Source: Bacillota bacterium (GTDB lineage: Bacteria; Bacillota; Clostridia; Clostridiales; Clostridiaceae). From it: DNA of 25,884 nt. Both the position numbers and the translations under genes were made by a program. The first letter of the stretch is position 1. Each line of letters opens with the position of its first letter. The stretch covers positions 1-25,884 of the forward strand of contig JAEXSY010000427.1 of the NCBI GenBank assembly GCA_023440105.1. The letters run 5' to 3'. The notes beneath the pieces were generated by a model that saw only the letters and a program-made list of their open reading frames with translations, made no database searches and was not told the DNA's origin. Positions 7,050 to 15,016 of this stretch are shown here, one piece after another.

Positions 7050-8489
7050 CTATTCCTCCTGTAAAACTCCCTTAATCATATTCACAGCCTCATTAACAAT
7101 AGCTTCGTTAGGATACATTACATAAGCCTTCTGTCTAGGCATGGAGAAGGTGTACTCTGAAGCACCGGTGCCGTCAACACTGAAGGAGGATACCTCCCAG
7201 CCTCTCATATCGGAAAGCTGCATTTTTACCAGATCGGAAATCTCATCATTGCCTATATTTGTTTGAATACTGCTGCTTATGTTATTTAAAATAGCTGTGT
7301 AGTTGCTGAGTAGTGCTGGAGATGTAATTTTATTTATAACAGCTTGAATTACCGCCATCTGATTCCTTCCCCTCTGCCTGTCCCCTTCTCCAAAGGAATA
7401 TCTTTCTCTAGCAAAGGCAAGGGCCTCAGCTCCATTTAGATTATTATTTCCCTTTACAAAGGAATATCCCCCGGCATTGAAGCTATAATCAGAATTAACG
7501 TTCACCCCTCCAAGGGTATCTATTATAGTAACAAAGCTGGTAAAATTAAGTCGAACATAATAATCTACATCTATTCCATAAAGCATCTCTAATGTGTCCA
7601 TAGAAACGTTTATGCCGTAGTTTCCAGCATGGGTAAGCTTATCCCTAACTCCACCTGAAATAGAAAGAGGCACATAATAATCTCTCGGGGTATTAACCAG
7701 GAGTATCTTCCTTGTAATTGGATTTATAGCCATAAGGATATTAACATCGCTACGGCTTTTAGTAGATACAGGTCCCGTGGTATCTATCCCGCTAATATAT
7801 ACCACAAAGCCTTGAGAACTCACATCCTTATCCACAGGAGCTTGATTTTCCACCTCTGTTTCAAAGCTATTTACATATATAGATTTTATTTTACTTTCAA
7901 GATTTTCATATGCCTCTATATCTTCAAACATGCTGACATAGCCTTCATTTAATATGACAGCATCTATGCTTCCCTTTAGCAGCTCATCAATCAAGTCCGT
8001 GGGTGCTTCATAGTCTTTAGTAGAAATATCACTACCTATTTTTTTATTTATCTTATCAATAGTTGAATCAGTATGCTACCTATCTAAAGACTCTAATATA
8101 CCAAATTCATAGGAAGCTGCATCTTCAATACTATCTGCAGGATCGTCAGCTCTTACATATACATTTACATTGTTTATTTCTGTATTAACTGAAGTAATCT
8201 TATTAAGCATTGCAGAAGTTCTATAAATATAATATCCCCCTACAATGAGCAGTAAGGAAATAATTACAGAAAGTACATAGCTAACAGCTCTTCCCCTTTG
8301 CCAGCTTAAAAGCAAATAATTTATGAGGATAAGCAATATTAAAATTCCAAGTACAGCTCCTAAATAAATACCTGGAAGCATGTCTAAGTACACTAGTAAA
8401 GTTCCAAATATTATACTGATAATTATCTGCAGTATTAAAAACAACTTAATGTACCTACTCTTTTTATTTTTCTTTGATCTCGAGGACAT
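7050..8489 (-). pseudogene. LCP (LytR-CpsA-Psr) wall-polymer ligase interrupted by an in-frame TAG
   Basis: LCP enzymes transfer wall teichoic acid or polysaccharide from undecaprenyl-phosphate to peptidoglycan at the outer membrane face. The start is ATG 8489, with GGAAGG 8 nt upstream. The first 137 residues carry a basic tail, three to four membrane segments and a region ending FGILESLDR. A TAG codon follows at 8076-8078. The same frame then runs on without interruption (HTDSTIDKINKK, then IDAVILNEGYVSMF) into an intact LCP domain: DTTGPVSTKSRSDVNILM, NTPRDYYVP, KLTHAGNYG, and ALAFARERYSFGEGDRQRGR with the catalytic-type Arg residues. Without the stop the protein would be a normal 479 residues. 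The downstream part has only a TTG near 7994 without a ribosome site, so independent translation is unlikely. A sequencing error or suppression is not excluded. Confidence 0.88.
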
Positions 8490-8688
8490 AGCATTCACCT
8501 TCCAAAATATATTAAGTGTATTTTATATTGTTATTATAGAATAATACGAAAAAAAACACCCATTAGTCCTTTAACAAAAAGACAACAGGTTAATTATACC
8601 ATTTAGCAGTAATACATGATATATATAAAATTATTTCTATCTCTTAATTAATTAAGGCTGAGCTCGCCTCCTGTTTAATAAGGGATTA

Positions 8689-9834
8689 TCAATAATTAAA
8701 AAATTTGCTTTTTCCAGTTTTCTTATTAATCCATGTAAATAACTGTATTCTCATATCTTCTATTAAATTACAAACCAGATAGATAGCCAGACATATGCCC
8801 CAGATAATAAAAATGTAAGCTGGAGTCTCGTAAAAGGCAGCTGTTTTTAGGAAAGGGAAGGAAGCCCAGATTATATTTCTCATTATGTAATGCTCATGAA
8901 TCAAATAAACACCAATATTGTTTCTAGAAACTCTATTAATAATAGGAGAATAGAAATGTACGCTTCTAAAAAATAGTACTAATGTGACGCATTGAAGTAT
9001 TACAATGGGATTATCACTTTGTCCATAAATAGGTTTATACCAAGAAACATAGCCTGCTGCTAATACATTTACAAACCATAATCCCAGAAAAATTATTAAC
9101 CACTTCCAATCTGCAGCCCGTCTCAAGCTACTTTTCCCAGAGCTTTCCTCACAGCTTCTCTCTGGAATATGCTTACGAATATAGCCTCCAAGAATGTATA
9201 AAAACAAAAACATGTAAAGAGACTTTCCTGATTCATTCACCACCACTTTTTTAAGAGAAATAATCTCATTAATTCCATCTATTCTAGTTAAAGATGTCCA
9301 TACGGTTAGAAGAAAAAATAGTCCAGCAACTAATGTGAAATACTGCTTTTTATCCAGCCGACATAAAACAATATTGACAAAGGGAGCTAAGAACAGCACC
9401 AGAAGATAATTAGTCATAAAAAACCATGTTCGATTTAAAAAAGGAAAAAATGCAGTTATATATTCCACCTTTGTCAATTCAGGTAAACCCTTTAATGGCA
9501 CCTTAAATATAACTGCTAGTCCACAGAGAAAGGTTATGGTTATGGCATAAAACCACATAGTATTATGTACGGGAATCCACTTTCCTGCCATTTTCCTCAA
9601 GGTGATTTCTCTATCCGCCATAAAATATCCCGTAAGAAGTATCATAAGCGGAACTGGGCAGCGGCATAACAGCCACATCCCTAGATAAATAGCCTTTGTA
9701 ATCCCTCCTATGGTCATAGCAGCTTCCTCATATCCCCCATAGTCTGAAATATGAAGAAATACAATCTGTATCATCAATATAATCCTCAGTAGCTCTATAC
9801 CTGATTGTCGTTTCTCATTTACTTTCATCTTCAT
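8689..9834 (-). CDS. Membrane acyltransferase, acyltransferase_3 (OafA/YrhL/WecH) family
   Basis: About 381 aa with roughly ten hydrophobic segments across the length, typical of integral-membrane acyltransferase_3 proteins that O-acylate surface glycans. The first helix has the family pattern ELLRIILMIQIVFLHIS, with Arg and the conserved His. Further landmarks are PVPLMILLTGYF after helix 2, TWFFMTNYLLVLFLAPF mid-protein and NNIGVYLIHEHYIMRN near the end. I favour the ATG at 9834; a GTG directly before it and an ATG at 9828 are alternatives, and the ribosome site (TTGGGTG) is weak, suggesting coupling to the upstream gene, which ends 15 bp away. Neighbours (glycerophosphotransferase, LCP ligase) suggest it decorates a teichoic-acid-like polymer, but the acceptor is inferred. 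Confidence 0.82.
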   Translation of the reverse strand: MKMKVNEKRQSGIELLRIILMIQIVFLHISDYGGYEEAAMTIGGITKAIYLGMWLLCRCPVPLMILLTGYFMADREITLRKMAGKWIPVHNTMWFYAITITFLCGLAVIFKVPLKGLPELTKVEYITAFFPFLNRTWFFMTNYLLVLFLAPFVNIVLCRLDKKQYFTLVAGLFFLLTVWTSLTRIDGINEIISLKKVVVNESGKSLYMFLFLYILGGYIRKHIPERSCEESSGKSSLRRAADWKWLIIFLGLWFVNVLAAGYVSWYKPIYGQSDNPIVILQCVTLVLFFRSVHFYSPIINRVSRNNIGVYLIHEHYIMRNIIWASFPFLKTAAFYETPAYIFIIWGICLAIYLVCNLIEDMRIQLFTWINKKTGKSKFFNY

Positions 9835-9849
9835 CACCCAAGCTCACAA

Positions 9850-12561
9850 TCATCGGATATTCTTTTTATGATAATCAATTATCACATCATAAATGCGCTG
9901 ACAATTATTATGATCAGAGAATTCAAAGAAATCATCTGCACGTCTTCTGTATTCTGGTTTCATCTGACAGTTATTCTTCATATATTCAATCAAAACATCA
10001 ATTAGCTCCTCATTATTATGACATATCTCTCCAAAGGCCATGGTGTCATAGTGGAAGGTTCCTTCTTCATAATGCTGTGGTATATCATCATGATGCAGGT
10101 ACACCAGTGGTTTTCTCATATAAGCAAAATCAAACTGCACACCAGAATAATCGCTTACCATAAGACTGGATTCTCGAAATACCTTTTCATAGCTCATATC
10201 TCCTACTGAGGGTACAATGTCTACATATTCATTTTTATCAAAATCCTCTGCCTGAGGGCTGACAATGGGATGCAGAACATATAAAATCCGATAATTATAC
10301 TCTTTTACAGCTTCCAGCAAGCGTTTATTATTAATTAAAGTATTATATACCTTAAAATAGGTAGTGGTTTTAAATAAAGGATTATAGCTTCGTTCCACTC
10401 CTTCATTTTTAGTTACAGGCATTGCCGCCTGCATACGCCATGTGGGACTGATTAATATCTGCCTTTTATCTTCATTTACCAATCCATCATAACGGGGCAC
10501 ACCTGTAAGCTTCAGCACATCTCTACCAGCATAATCATATATTGGACGACTCAAGTTTTCAATCTCGTATTTCGAAGCACAAAAATAAAGACGAATATTA
10601 TCTCTAAGACGGTTTTGCGCAACAGCAATTTTCTGAACAGACATGCCATGCTGTACACAGACCACATGAAAATTAAATAAATCACGTAAATATGCAGAGG
10701 TATCCAATGAGTAGTCGTTGAAAGCAAACACTGTAGAATTAGAAATAACCATCATATCTGCATAAAGGAACATAAGACGATGCTTAATGGTTCCTCTAAT
10801 CAGTGGTTTAAAGCCTTCTGACTTCAATCTCCTGCAATCTGGGCATTTTCTGTCCACCAAATAATACTTATCAATCCCATCTTTTTTATTGTAGGCATAT
10901 CGATAAAGATATTCCGAAGAATCTCCCCCTTTATAAATTTTATCAATAAACATCCATACAGGACGGCGCTTCCAGAAAGGCTTCATAAGGAAATATGCCA
11001 TTCTCATCATCATTAAAACCCAAGCTTTTAGACTCCTTGATAGGAGCATATCAATCCATAATTTCATCTCTCTCTTAACAATAGAACCCTTGCTTGTTTT
11101 ATAAATGATAATACTACCGTCATTATATTCAGCCAAAAACTTCTCACCAAAGGTCCAGTAGCTATTTTTAAACTTAGAAGAAAGGCGGCTTGTATGAGAA
11201 TCAAAGGTAACCAGTATCTTATCCTCACTTTTCTCCGTAACATAGAAGAATTCTATCTCTTGTCTTTCTAAATTTTCTATGGGAATTTCCATTCTAAGAG
11301 CCGTTCTCTTATAGATGGAATGGTCAAATAATTTGGTGTGAGAATAACGAGAGTTTACTTCTACTTCATATTCCTTTTGATCTTTTTTAACATAAAACCT
11401 GCCCTTAACCACATCGTAAATACTGGCAAGAGTAGCATCGATAATCAATTTGCCTTTGTTATATTCCATAAACTGAATATTAAGCTTTTGAGATTCCAAA
11501 GAAGCTCCCAGGACATTATCCCTACCAAAATAAGCTTTCCCATTGAGATAATATCGCTCCAGCTTATAGTTTTCATCCATATGCTTTATTTTCAGAAACA
11601 ACTGCTTAATATAAATATTTTTTGTATAATAAGGCTGGTTGTCCTCATTCATAATCACAGCATCATCAATGTATTTTAACATCCTGTTCCATGACCATAA
11701 ATAGCGTTCTCCTTCTTCCTCTGGTACGCAATGCTTATTACGATTGTTTAAATTGGCTTCTGCTCGAATATGCAAAGCAAAAACAGTCTGATATTGAATA
11801 ATTCTAGGAATTTCTTTAAATGAGTTATATATCTCTTCCAATAAAGGTACCCAGAACCTATCAATGGCCTGATAATACCAGTCTTTTTCATAGCAGCCCT
11901 GGAAATATACTATGTCACTCTCACGAGTCTCCAAATAACTATATATCTGTGATCTAACATAAACCATCTTTCTTTCATTCAGTAAAGCTCTTAAGAAATA
12001 GTCCTTTTCATATTCATATTTTAAATCTTCACGGAATGAATGGGCTTTAAAATAACTATTATGAATCCATGTACCTGCTGCAAAATAGGGAAGGCATTGA
12101 TACTGACGCTTAAAATCAACATATGCAACCTCGCCCTCTCCAGGCAGTTTGGAAAAAACATCATCCTTTCCACCACTATTCTGACACCTTTTACAAGGAA
12201 TCCCTAAAGAATATCCTTTTGTCTCATAGCCATGCTCCATTTTTGCAAGCATGGTAGAAAAATAATCCTTAGGAAAAACATCTCCTCCTTCAATAACTGT
12301 GACAAAACTTCCTGAGCTTTTGTCTCTTGCACGATTCAATAGCACGGCTTTATTTTCTGATGCAGCAACGGTTACAATATCATAGTCCTGTACCAATTTT
12401 CCTATTTCTTCTTCTGTGAGAATTCTCTCTGACATAGGACACAAAATCAACTGTATGTCACTTTTATCAATGTGCTGTTCCCTTATAAGATTCCCAGTCT
12501 CTTCATTATTCCTGTCTTCTTTTAATATCCAGATAAGTGATAAACGCTTATTACCTTTCAT
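9850..12561 (-). CDS. TagF/TagB-like CDP-glycerol glycerophosphotransferase with N-terminal GT2-like domain
   Basis: About 903 aa. Residues 490-895 match the CDP-glycerol:poly(glycerophosphate) transferase family (PF04464), a membrane-associated GT-B enzyme building teichoic-acid-type chains. Landmarks are VQHG with the likely catalytic His638, LTGVPRYDGL, ISPTWR, YVLHPI, and VSDYSGVQFDFAYMRKPLVY around Asp804. Residues 1-330 resemble a GT2 glycosyltransferase (NRARDKSSGSFVTVIEGGDV), but the usual DSDD metal-binding motif reads EGGD at 91-94, so this part may be inactive. Between lies a beta-rich middle region. I chose the ATG at 12561, since GGAG (12574-12571) lies 9 nt upstream; an in-frame ATG at 12576 has no ribosome site. 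First gene of the wall-polymer cluster. Confidence 0.88.
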   Translation of the reverse strand: MKGNKRLSLIWILKEDRNNEETGNLIREQHIDKSDIQLILCPMSERILTEEEIGKLVQDYDIVTVAASENKAVLLNRARDKSSGSFVTVIEGGDVFPKDYFSTMLAKMEHGYETKGYSLGIPCKRCQNSGGKDDVFSKLPGEGEVAYVDFKRQYQCLPYFAAGTWIHNSYFKAHSFREDLKYEYEKDYFLRALLNERKMVYVRSQIYSYLETRESDIVYFQGCYEKDWYYQAIDRFWVPLLEEIYNSFKEIPRIIQYQTVFALHIRAEANLNNRNKHCVPEEEGERYLWSWNRMLKYIDDAVIMNEDNQPYYTKNIYIKQLFLKIKHMDENYKLERYYLNGKAYFGRDNVLGASLESQKLNIQFMEYNKGKLIIDATLASIYDVVKGRFYVKKDQKEYEVEVNSRYSHTKLFDHSIYKRTALRMEIPIENLERQEIEFFYVTEKSEDKILVTFDSHTSRLSSKFKNSYWTFGEKFLAEYNDGSIIIYKTSKGSIVKREMKLWIDMLLSRSLKAWVLMMMRMAYFLMKPFWKRRPVWMFIDKIYKGGDSSEYLYRYAYNKKDGIDKYYLVDRKCPDCRRLKSEGFKPLIRGTIKHRLMFLYADMMVISNSTVFAFNDYSLDTSAYLRDLFNFHVVCVQHGMSVQKIAVAQNRLRDNIRLYFCASKYEIENLSRPIYDYAGRDVLKLTGVPRYDGLVNEDKRQILISPTWRMQAAMPVTKNEGVERSYNPLFKTTTYFKVYNTLINNKRLLEAVKEYNYRILYVLHPIVSPQAEDFDKNEYVDIVPSVGDMSYEKVFRESSLMVSDYSGVQFDFAYMRKPLVYLHHDDIPQHYEEGTFHYDTMAFGEICHNNEELIDVLIEYMKNNCQMKPEYRRRADDFFEFSDHNNCQRIYDVIIDYHKKNIR

Positions 12562-12672
12562 CCTTTGTCTCTCCATTACTATAACTATTTATAATCATCG
12601 CTCTCAAAATATTCTCCTTTCCAGTTAGCTCCATGTAGTATTTTAAAAAAATAAATTCTATACATAGTAAAT

Positions 12673-12706
12673 ATACCCCCTATAAGGATAATCCTGTAGG
12701 AGGTAT
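12673..12706 (-). terminator. Hairpin terminator after the five-SH3b glucosaminidase gene
   Basis: On the minus strand AUACCUCCUA pairs with UAGGGGGUAU (10 bp including one U-G pair), with an inner AGGA/UCCU stem. It starts 31 nt after the stop of the upstream autolysin gene. The following bases are AT-rich but lack a clean U tract, so efficiency is uncertain. Confidence 0.55.
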
Positions 12707-12736
12707 ATCAATTCATATCTCTTTAGTTTAACAAAA

Positions 12737-14722
12737 TTATTCCGTAAGAAATACCGGTATCTCCAGATCAAGCACTGCATTTTCATACATATAGCTCAGC
12801 TTATTCATCAAAGAAGATATGGACTCTGCCCAGGTTATATCTGTTGCATACTGATGCCATATAACATTATTTGTTGAGCTTGTATAATTATTGGTATTCC
12901 AGCGCATCATATAGACGGTATACTGATGCTGACCAGTTCTCGAGCTGTGGACATAGTTTTGAGCTATCCACTCTGCGCCACCCTTTATAGCTAGCTCAAT
13001 GCTTGTCCAACCTTTTTTATATGCTGTTTCTGCCCCTCCTCCAAGAGGATCACTGTCATAGGCTCCAATACCGAATAAATTATATACTCTAACCACCTTC
13101 GTCTCTCCTTGCTGCCCATCTTCTGCTGAAACGGTAACCTCATAATCAACTCCTCTAGCCAGTTCTGATTTACCATAGCCAGTTTCTAACAAGGTATGAG
13201 CAACGAGATATAGAGCATCTATATCGTATTCTCTGGCAGCATTAATAAAAGCTTGTCCTTGATTATAGAAGGTGTCATACTTCAATGAATTTAAATAACT
13301 ATTAAGTTCTTCTACATTCATATTATTCCTGAATTTATTAACCTTTAAAAATTGAAAAGTATTGCCTCTCTCTACAATTAAATCAGTATTTATGTATTTA
13401 TTTAATGAAGCCTTATTAATAGCTTCACCCTTAGAAGAAACATTATCTTTAGTTAGCTGCCCCTCTATGAAACTATCCAGGGTAAAGTTTAATTCCTTTT
13501 TATAAAAATTATACGCATTATTATTACTATCTGTTTTATCTGATTCATTAGGCTTTTGTGATGCTTCAGGAGCCTCTGGCTTTACAGGTTTCCCATCTGA
13601 TTCCTGTACTACTTCTAGGTATGAACTGCTGCAATAGGCTGTTCCATCTTGATAATAAATCTTTGCCCAGCCATCACTGATGCTTATTACCTTGACTTTT
13701 TCATCAGGAGATAAAAGCCCAATCTTATTGGAGGTAACGCTCTTACCACTTCTTACATTTAAATATGTTGTGCTTTTCATTATCTTATAGGATATCTCTT
13801 CTTCAGGCTTCGAAGCAATCTCCTTTAAATATGATGAGCTCACATAAGCTGTTTGATTTTTGTAGGATATCTTAGCCCAGCCATTACTTATACTTATTAC
13901 CTTTACTTTATCCTTAGGATCAAGCATGCCAATCTTTTCATGAGAGGTGCTAGGTCCTTTTCTCACATTGAGATAGGTGGTTGCCTCCATAGTTTTATAA
14001 GTCTCTTCTACCTTTTCCTCGGAGCTTACCTTCTTTAAATATTCAGCACTGCAGTAGCCTGTCTTTCCATTGTAAGAAACCTTAGCCCAACCGCTTTTGA
14101 TGCTTAAAGCCTTTACCTTAGTTCCCTTTGTATAGCTTCCTATAACAGAATAATTTGTTCCTGCACCGCTTCTTACATTTAAATTAGCAGTGGTAATCAT
14201 AGTAGTGGTTTTATTACTGCTATTTCCTTCTGAATTACTTGATGATCCTGATGAATTAGAAGTATCTGAAACCTCTTCAAGATACTCTGCACTGCAGTAG
14301 CCAGTCTTTCCATTAAAGGATATCTTAGCCCATCCATTACTAATACTTTTTACAGGGATAGTTGTCCCTTCTTTGAAAGAACCTAATATATCATACTTTG
14401 TTCCTGGTCCTGTTCTTACATTCAGATTTGCTTTGGTCTTCATGGTCTTTGCGGTGGTAGTGTCTTTCAGATAGCTTGCGCTGCAATAAGCTGTCCTCCC
14501 ATTATAAGATATCTTAGCCCACCCATTTTCAATACTAATAACCTGAATGGAGGTATTTTTCTTATAGGAACCAAGTACACTGTATTGGGTTCCTGCACCA
14601 CTTCTGATATTAAGGTCCGCTGTGGTGGTCATGCTTTTAATATCATCAGCTTTTACAGCAGTACCTGACAACAATAGACCTAAAGCTACTGCCGCTGTAA
14701 CATTTCCTAATCGCTTAACCAT
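12737..14722 (-). CDS. Secreted N-acetylglucosaminidase (GH73) with five SH3b domains
   Basis: 661-aa autolysin-type enzyme predicted to cut the N-acetylglucosaminyl bonds of peptidoglycan. Residues 1-25 are a signal peptide (MVKR start, hydrophobic core, cleavage near VKA-DD). Five bacterial SH3 repeats follow at about 29-86, 92-150, 173-232, 241-300 and 311-370, each with an LN(I/V)R.G start and a G(W)AK(I/V) centre, and are expected to bind the cell wall. A Pro/Ser/Asn linker leads to the glucosaminidase domain (about 405-661) with AHTLLETGYGKSELARG, where Glu513 is the expected catalytic acid, and YNLFGIGAYDSDP. A 355-aa paralogue lies at 18421-19488. The start follows an AAGGA site, and a sigma-A promoter lies upstream. 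It is not in an operon with the gene downstream, from which a hairpin separates it. Confidence 0.92.
   Translation of the reverse strand: MVKRLGNVTAAVALGLLLSGTAVKADDIKSMTTTADLNIRSGAGTQYSVLGSYKKNTSIQVISIENGWAKISYNGRTAYCSASYLKDTTTAKTMKTKANLNVRTGPGTKYDILGSFKEGTTIPVKSISNGWAKISFNGKTGYCSAEYLEEVSDTSNSSGSSSNSEGNSSNKTTTMITTANLNVRSGAGTNYSVIGSYTKGTKVKALSIKSGWAKVSYNGKTGYCSAEYLKKVSSEEKVEETYKTMEATTYLNVRKGPSTSHEKIGMLDPKDKVKVISISNGWAKISYKNQTAYVSSSYLKEIASKPEEEISYKIMKSTTYLNVRSGKSVTSNKIGLLSPDEKVKVISISDGWAKIYYQDGTAYCSSSYLEVVQESDGKPVKPEAPEASQKPNESDKTDSNNNAYNFYKKELNFTLDSFIEGQLTKDNVSSKGEAINKASLNKYINTDLIVERGNTFQFLKVNKFRNNMNVEELNSYLNSLKYDTFYNQGQAFINAAREYDIDALYLVAHTLLETGYGKSELARGVDYEVTVSAEDGQQGETKVVRVYNLFGIGAYDSDPLGGGAETAYKKGWTSIELAIKGGAEWIAQNYVHSSRTGQHQYTVYMMRWNTNNYTSSTNNVIWHQYATDITWAESISSLMNKLSYMYENAVLDLEIPVFLTE
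13613..14638 (-). repeat. Five tandem SH3b-coding repeats
   Basis: Coding repeats of about 180-250 nt within the autolysin gene, each encoding one SH3b unit. Units 1-3 are most alike (SGAGT.YSV.GSY) and units 4-5 form a second pair (KVKVISIS(N/D)GWAKI). This suggests growth by internal duplication. The paralogous gene downstream has only a unit-1-like copy. Confidence 0.8.
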
Positions 14723-14758
14723 GTGTACTATTCCTTTCTCACAAACTTATATATCTTA

Positions 14759-14787
14759 CTTATATCGAATTTTCTCACAAAAGTCAA
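14759..14787 (-). promoter_or_regulatory. Sigma-A promoter of the five-SH3b glucosaminidase
   Basis: On the minus strand TTGACT (14787-14782) and TATAAG (14764-14759) are 17 bp apart. The start site falls near 14752, about 30 nt before the start codon. The same hexamers and spacing precede the paralogue at 19488. Confidence 0.7.
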
Positions 14788-14914
14788 TATACTGTATTTT
14801 TATGATTAATTTTAATATAAATTACATATTATTACTAGAATATAATTAATTATAATATATATTTTTTTAATTTTATACTCATATATTTTCCCCAATCTTA
14901 AAAAAATGCATTTA

Positions 14915-14943
14915 TTGACAATGTTTTTGTCTCTAATTATAAT
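14915..14943 (+). promoter_or_regulatory. Consensus-perfect sigma-A promoter of the GT80-like/FN3 gene
   Basis: TTGACA at 14915-14920 and TATAAT at 14938-14943 with a 17-bp spacer match the housekeeping consensus at all twelve positions. The start site falls near 14950, giving a leader of about 65 nt that includes an imperfect A/T palindrome (14951-14989). The 294-bp divergent spacer (14723-15016) otherwise shows only AT-rich DNA. Confidence 0.8.
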
Positions 14944-15016
14944 ATTCACTGTAAAAAAACAAAGAAAGTAGTTATTTTTTTGTTTTTACAAGCACTTTTA
15001 GTTTGGAGGAAATATT

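Noticed and set aside
7050..7994. A separate LCP gene starting at TTG 7994
   Set aside because: It lacks a ribosome site and membrane anchor, and the same frame continues upstream to the TAG at 8076 and the N-terminal half, so it is the downstream part of one broken gene.
8640..8690. TTAATTAATTAA and AGGC...GCCT palindromic pieces after the acyltransferase as a terminator
   Set aside because: Stems are short and imperfect and no U tract follows; insufficient support.
11338..11679. Plus-strand open frame within the glycerophosphotransferase gene, and other antisense open frames such as 6072-6299, 10018-10209 and 24302-24589
   Set aside because: They lie opposite well-supported genes, have no recognisable domains and show low-complexity shadow composition.
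12562..12576. ATG at 12576 as the start of the glycerophosphotransferase
   Set aside because: No Shine-Dalgarno precedes it; its own first codons contain the GGAG that serves the ATG at 12561.
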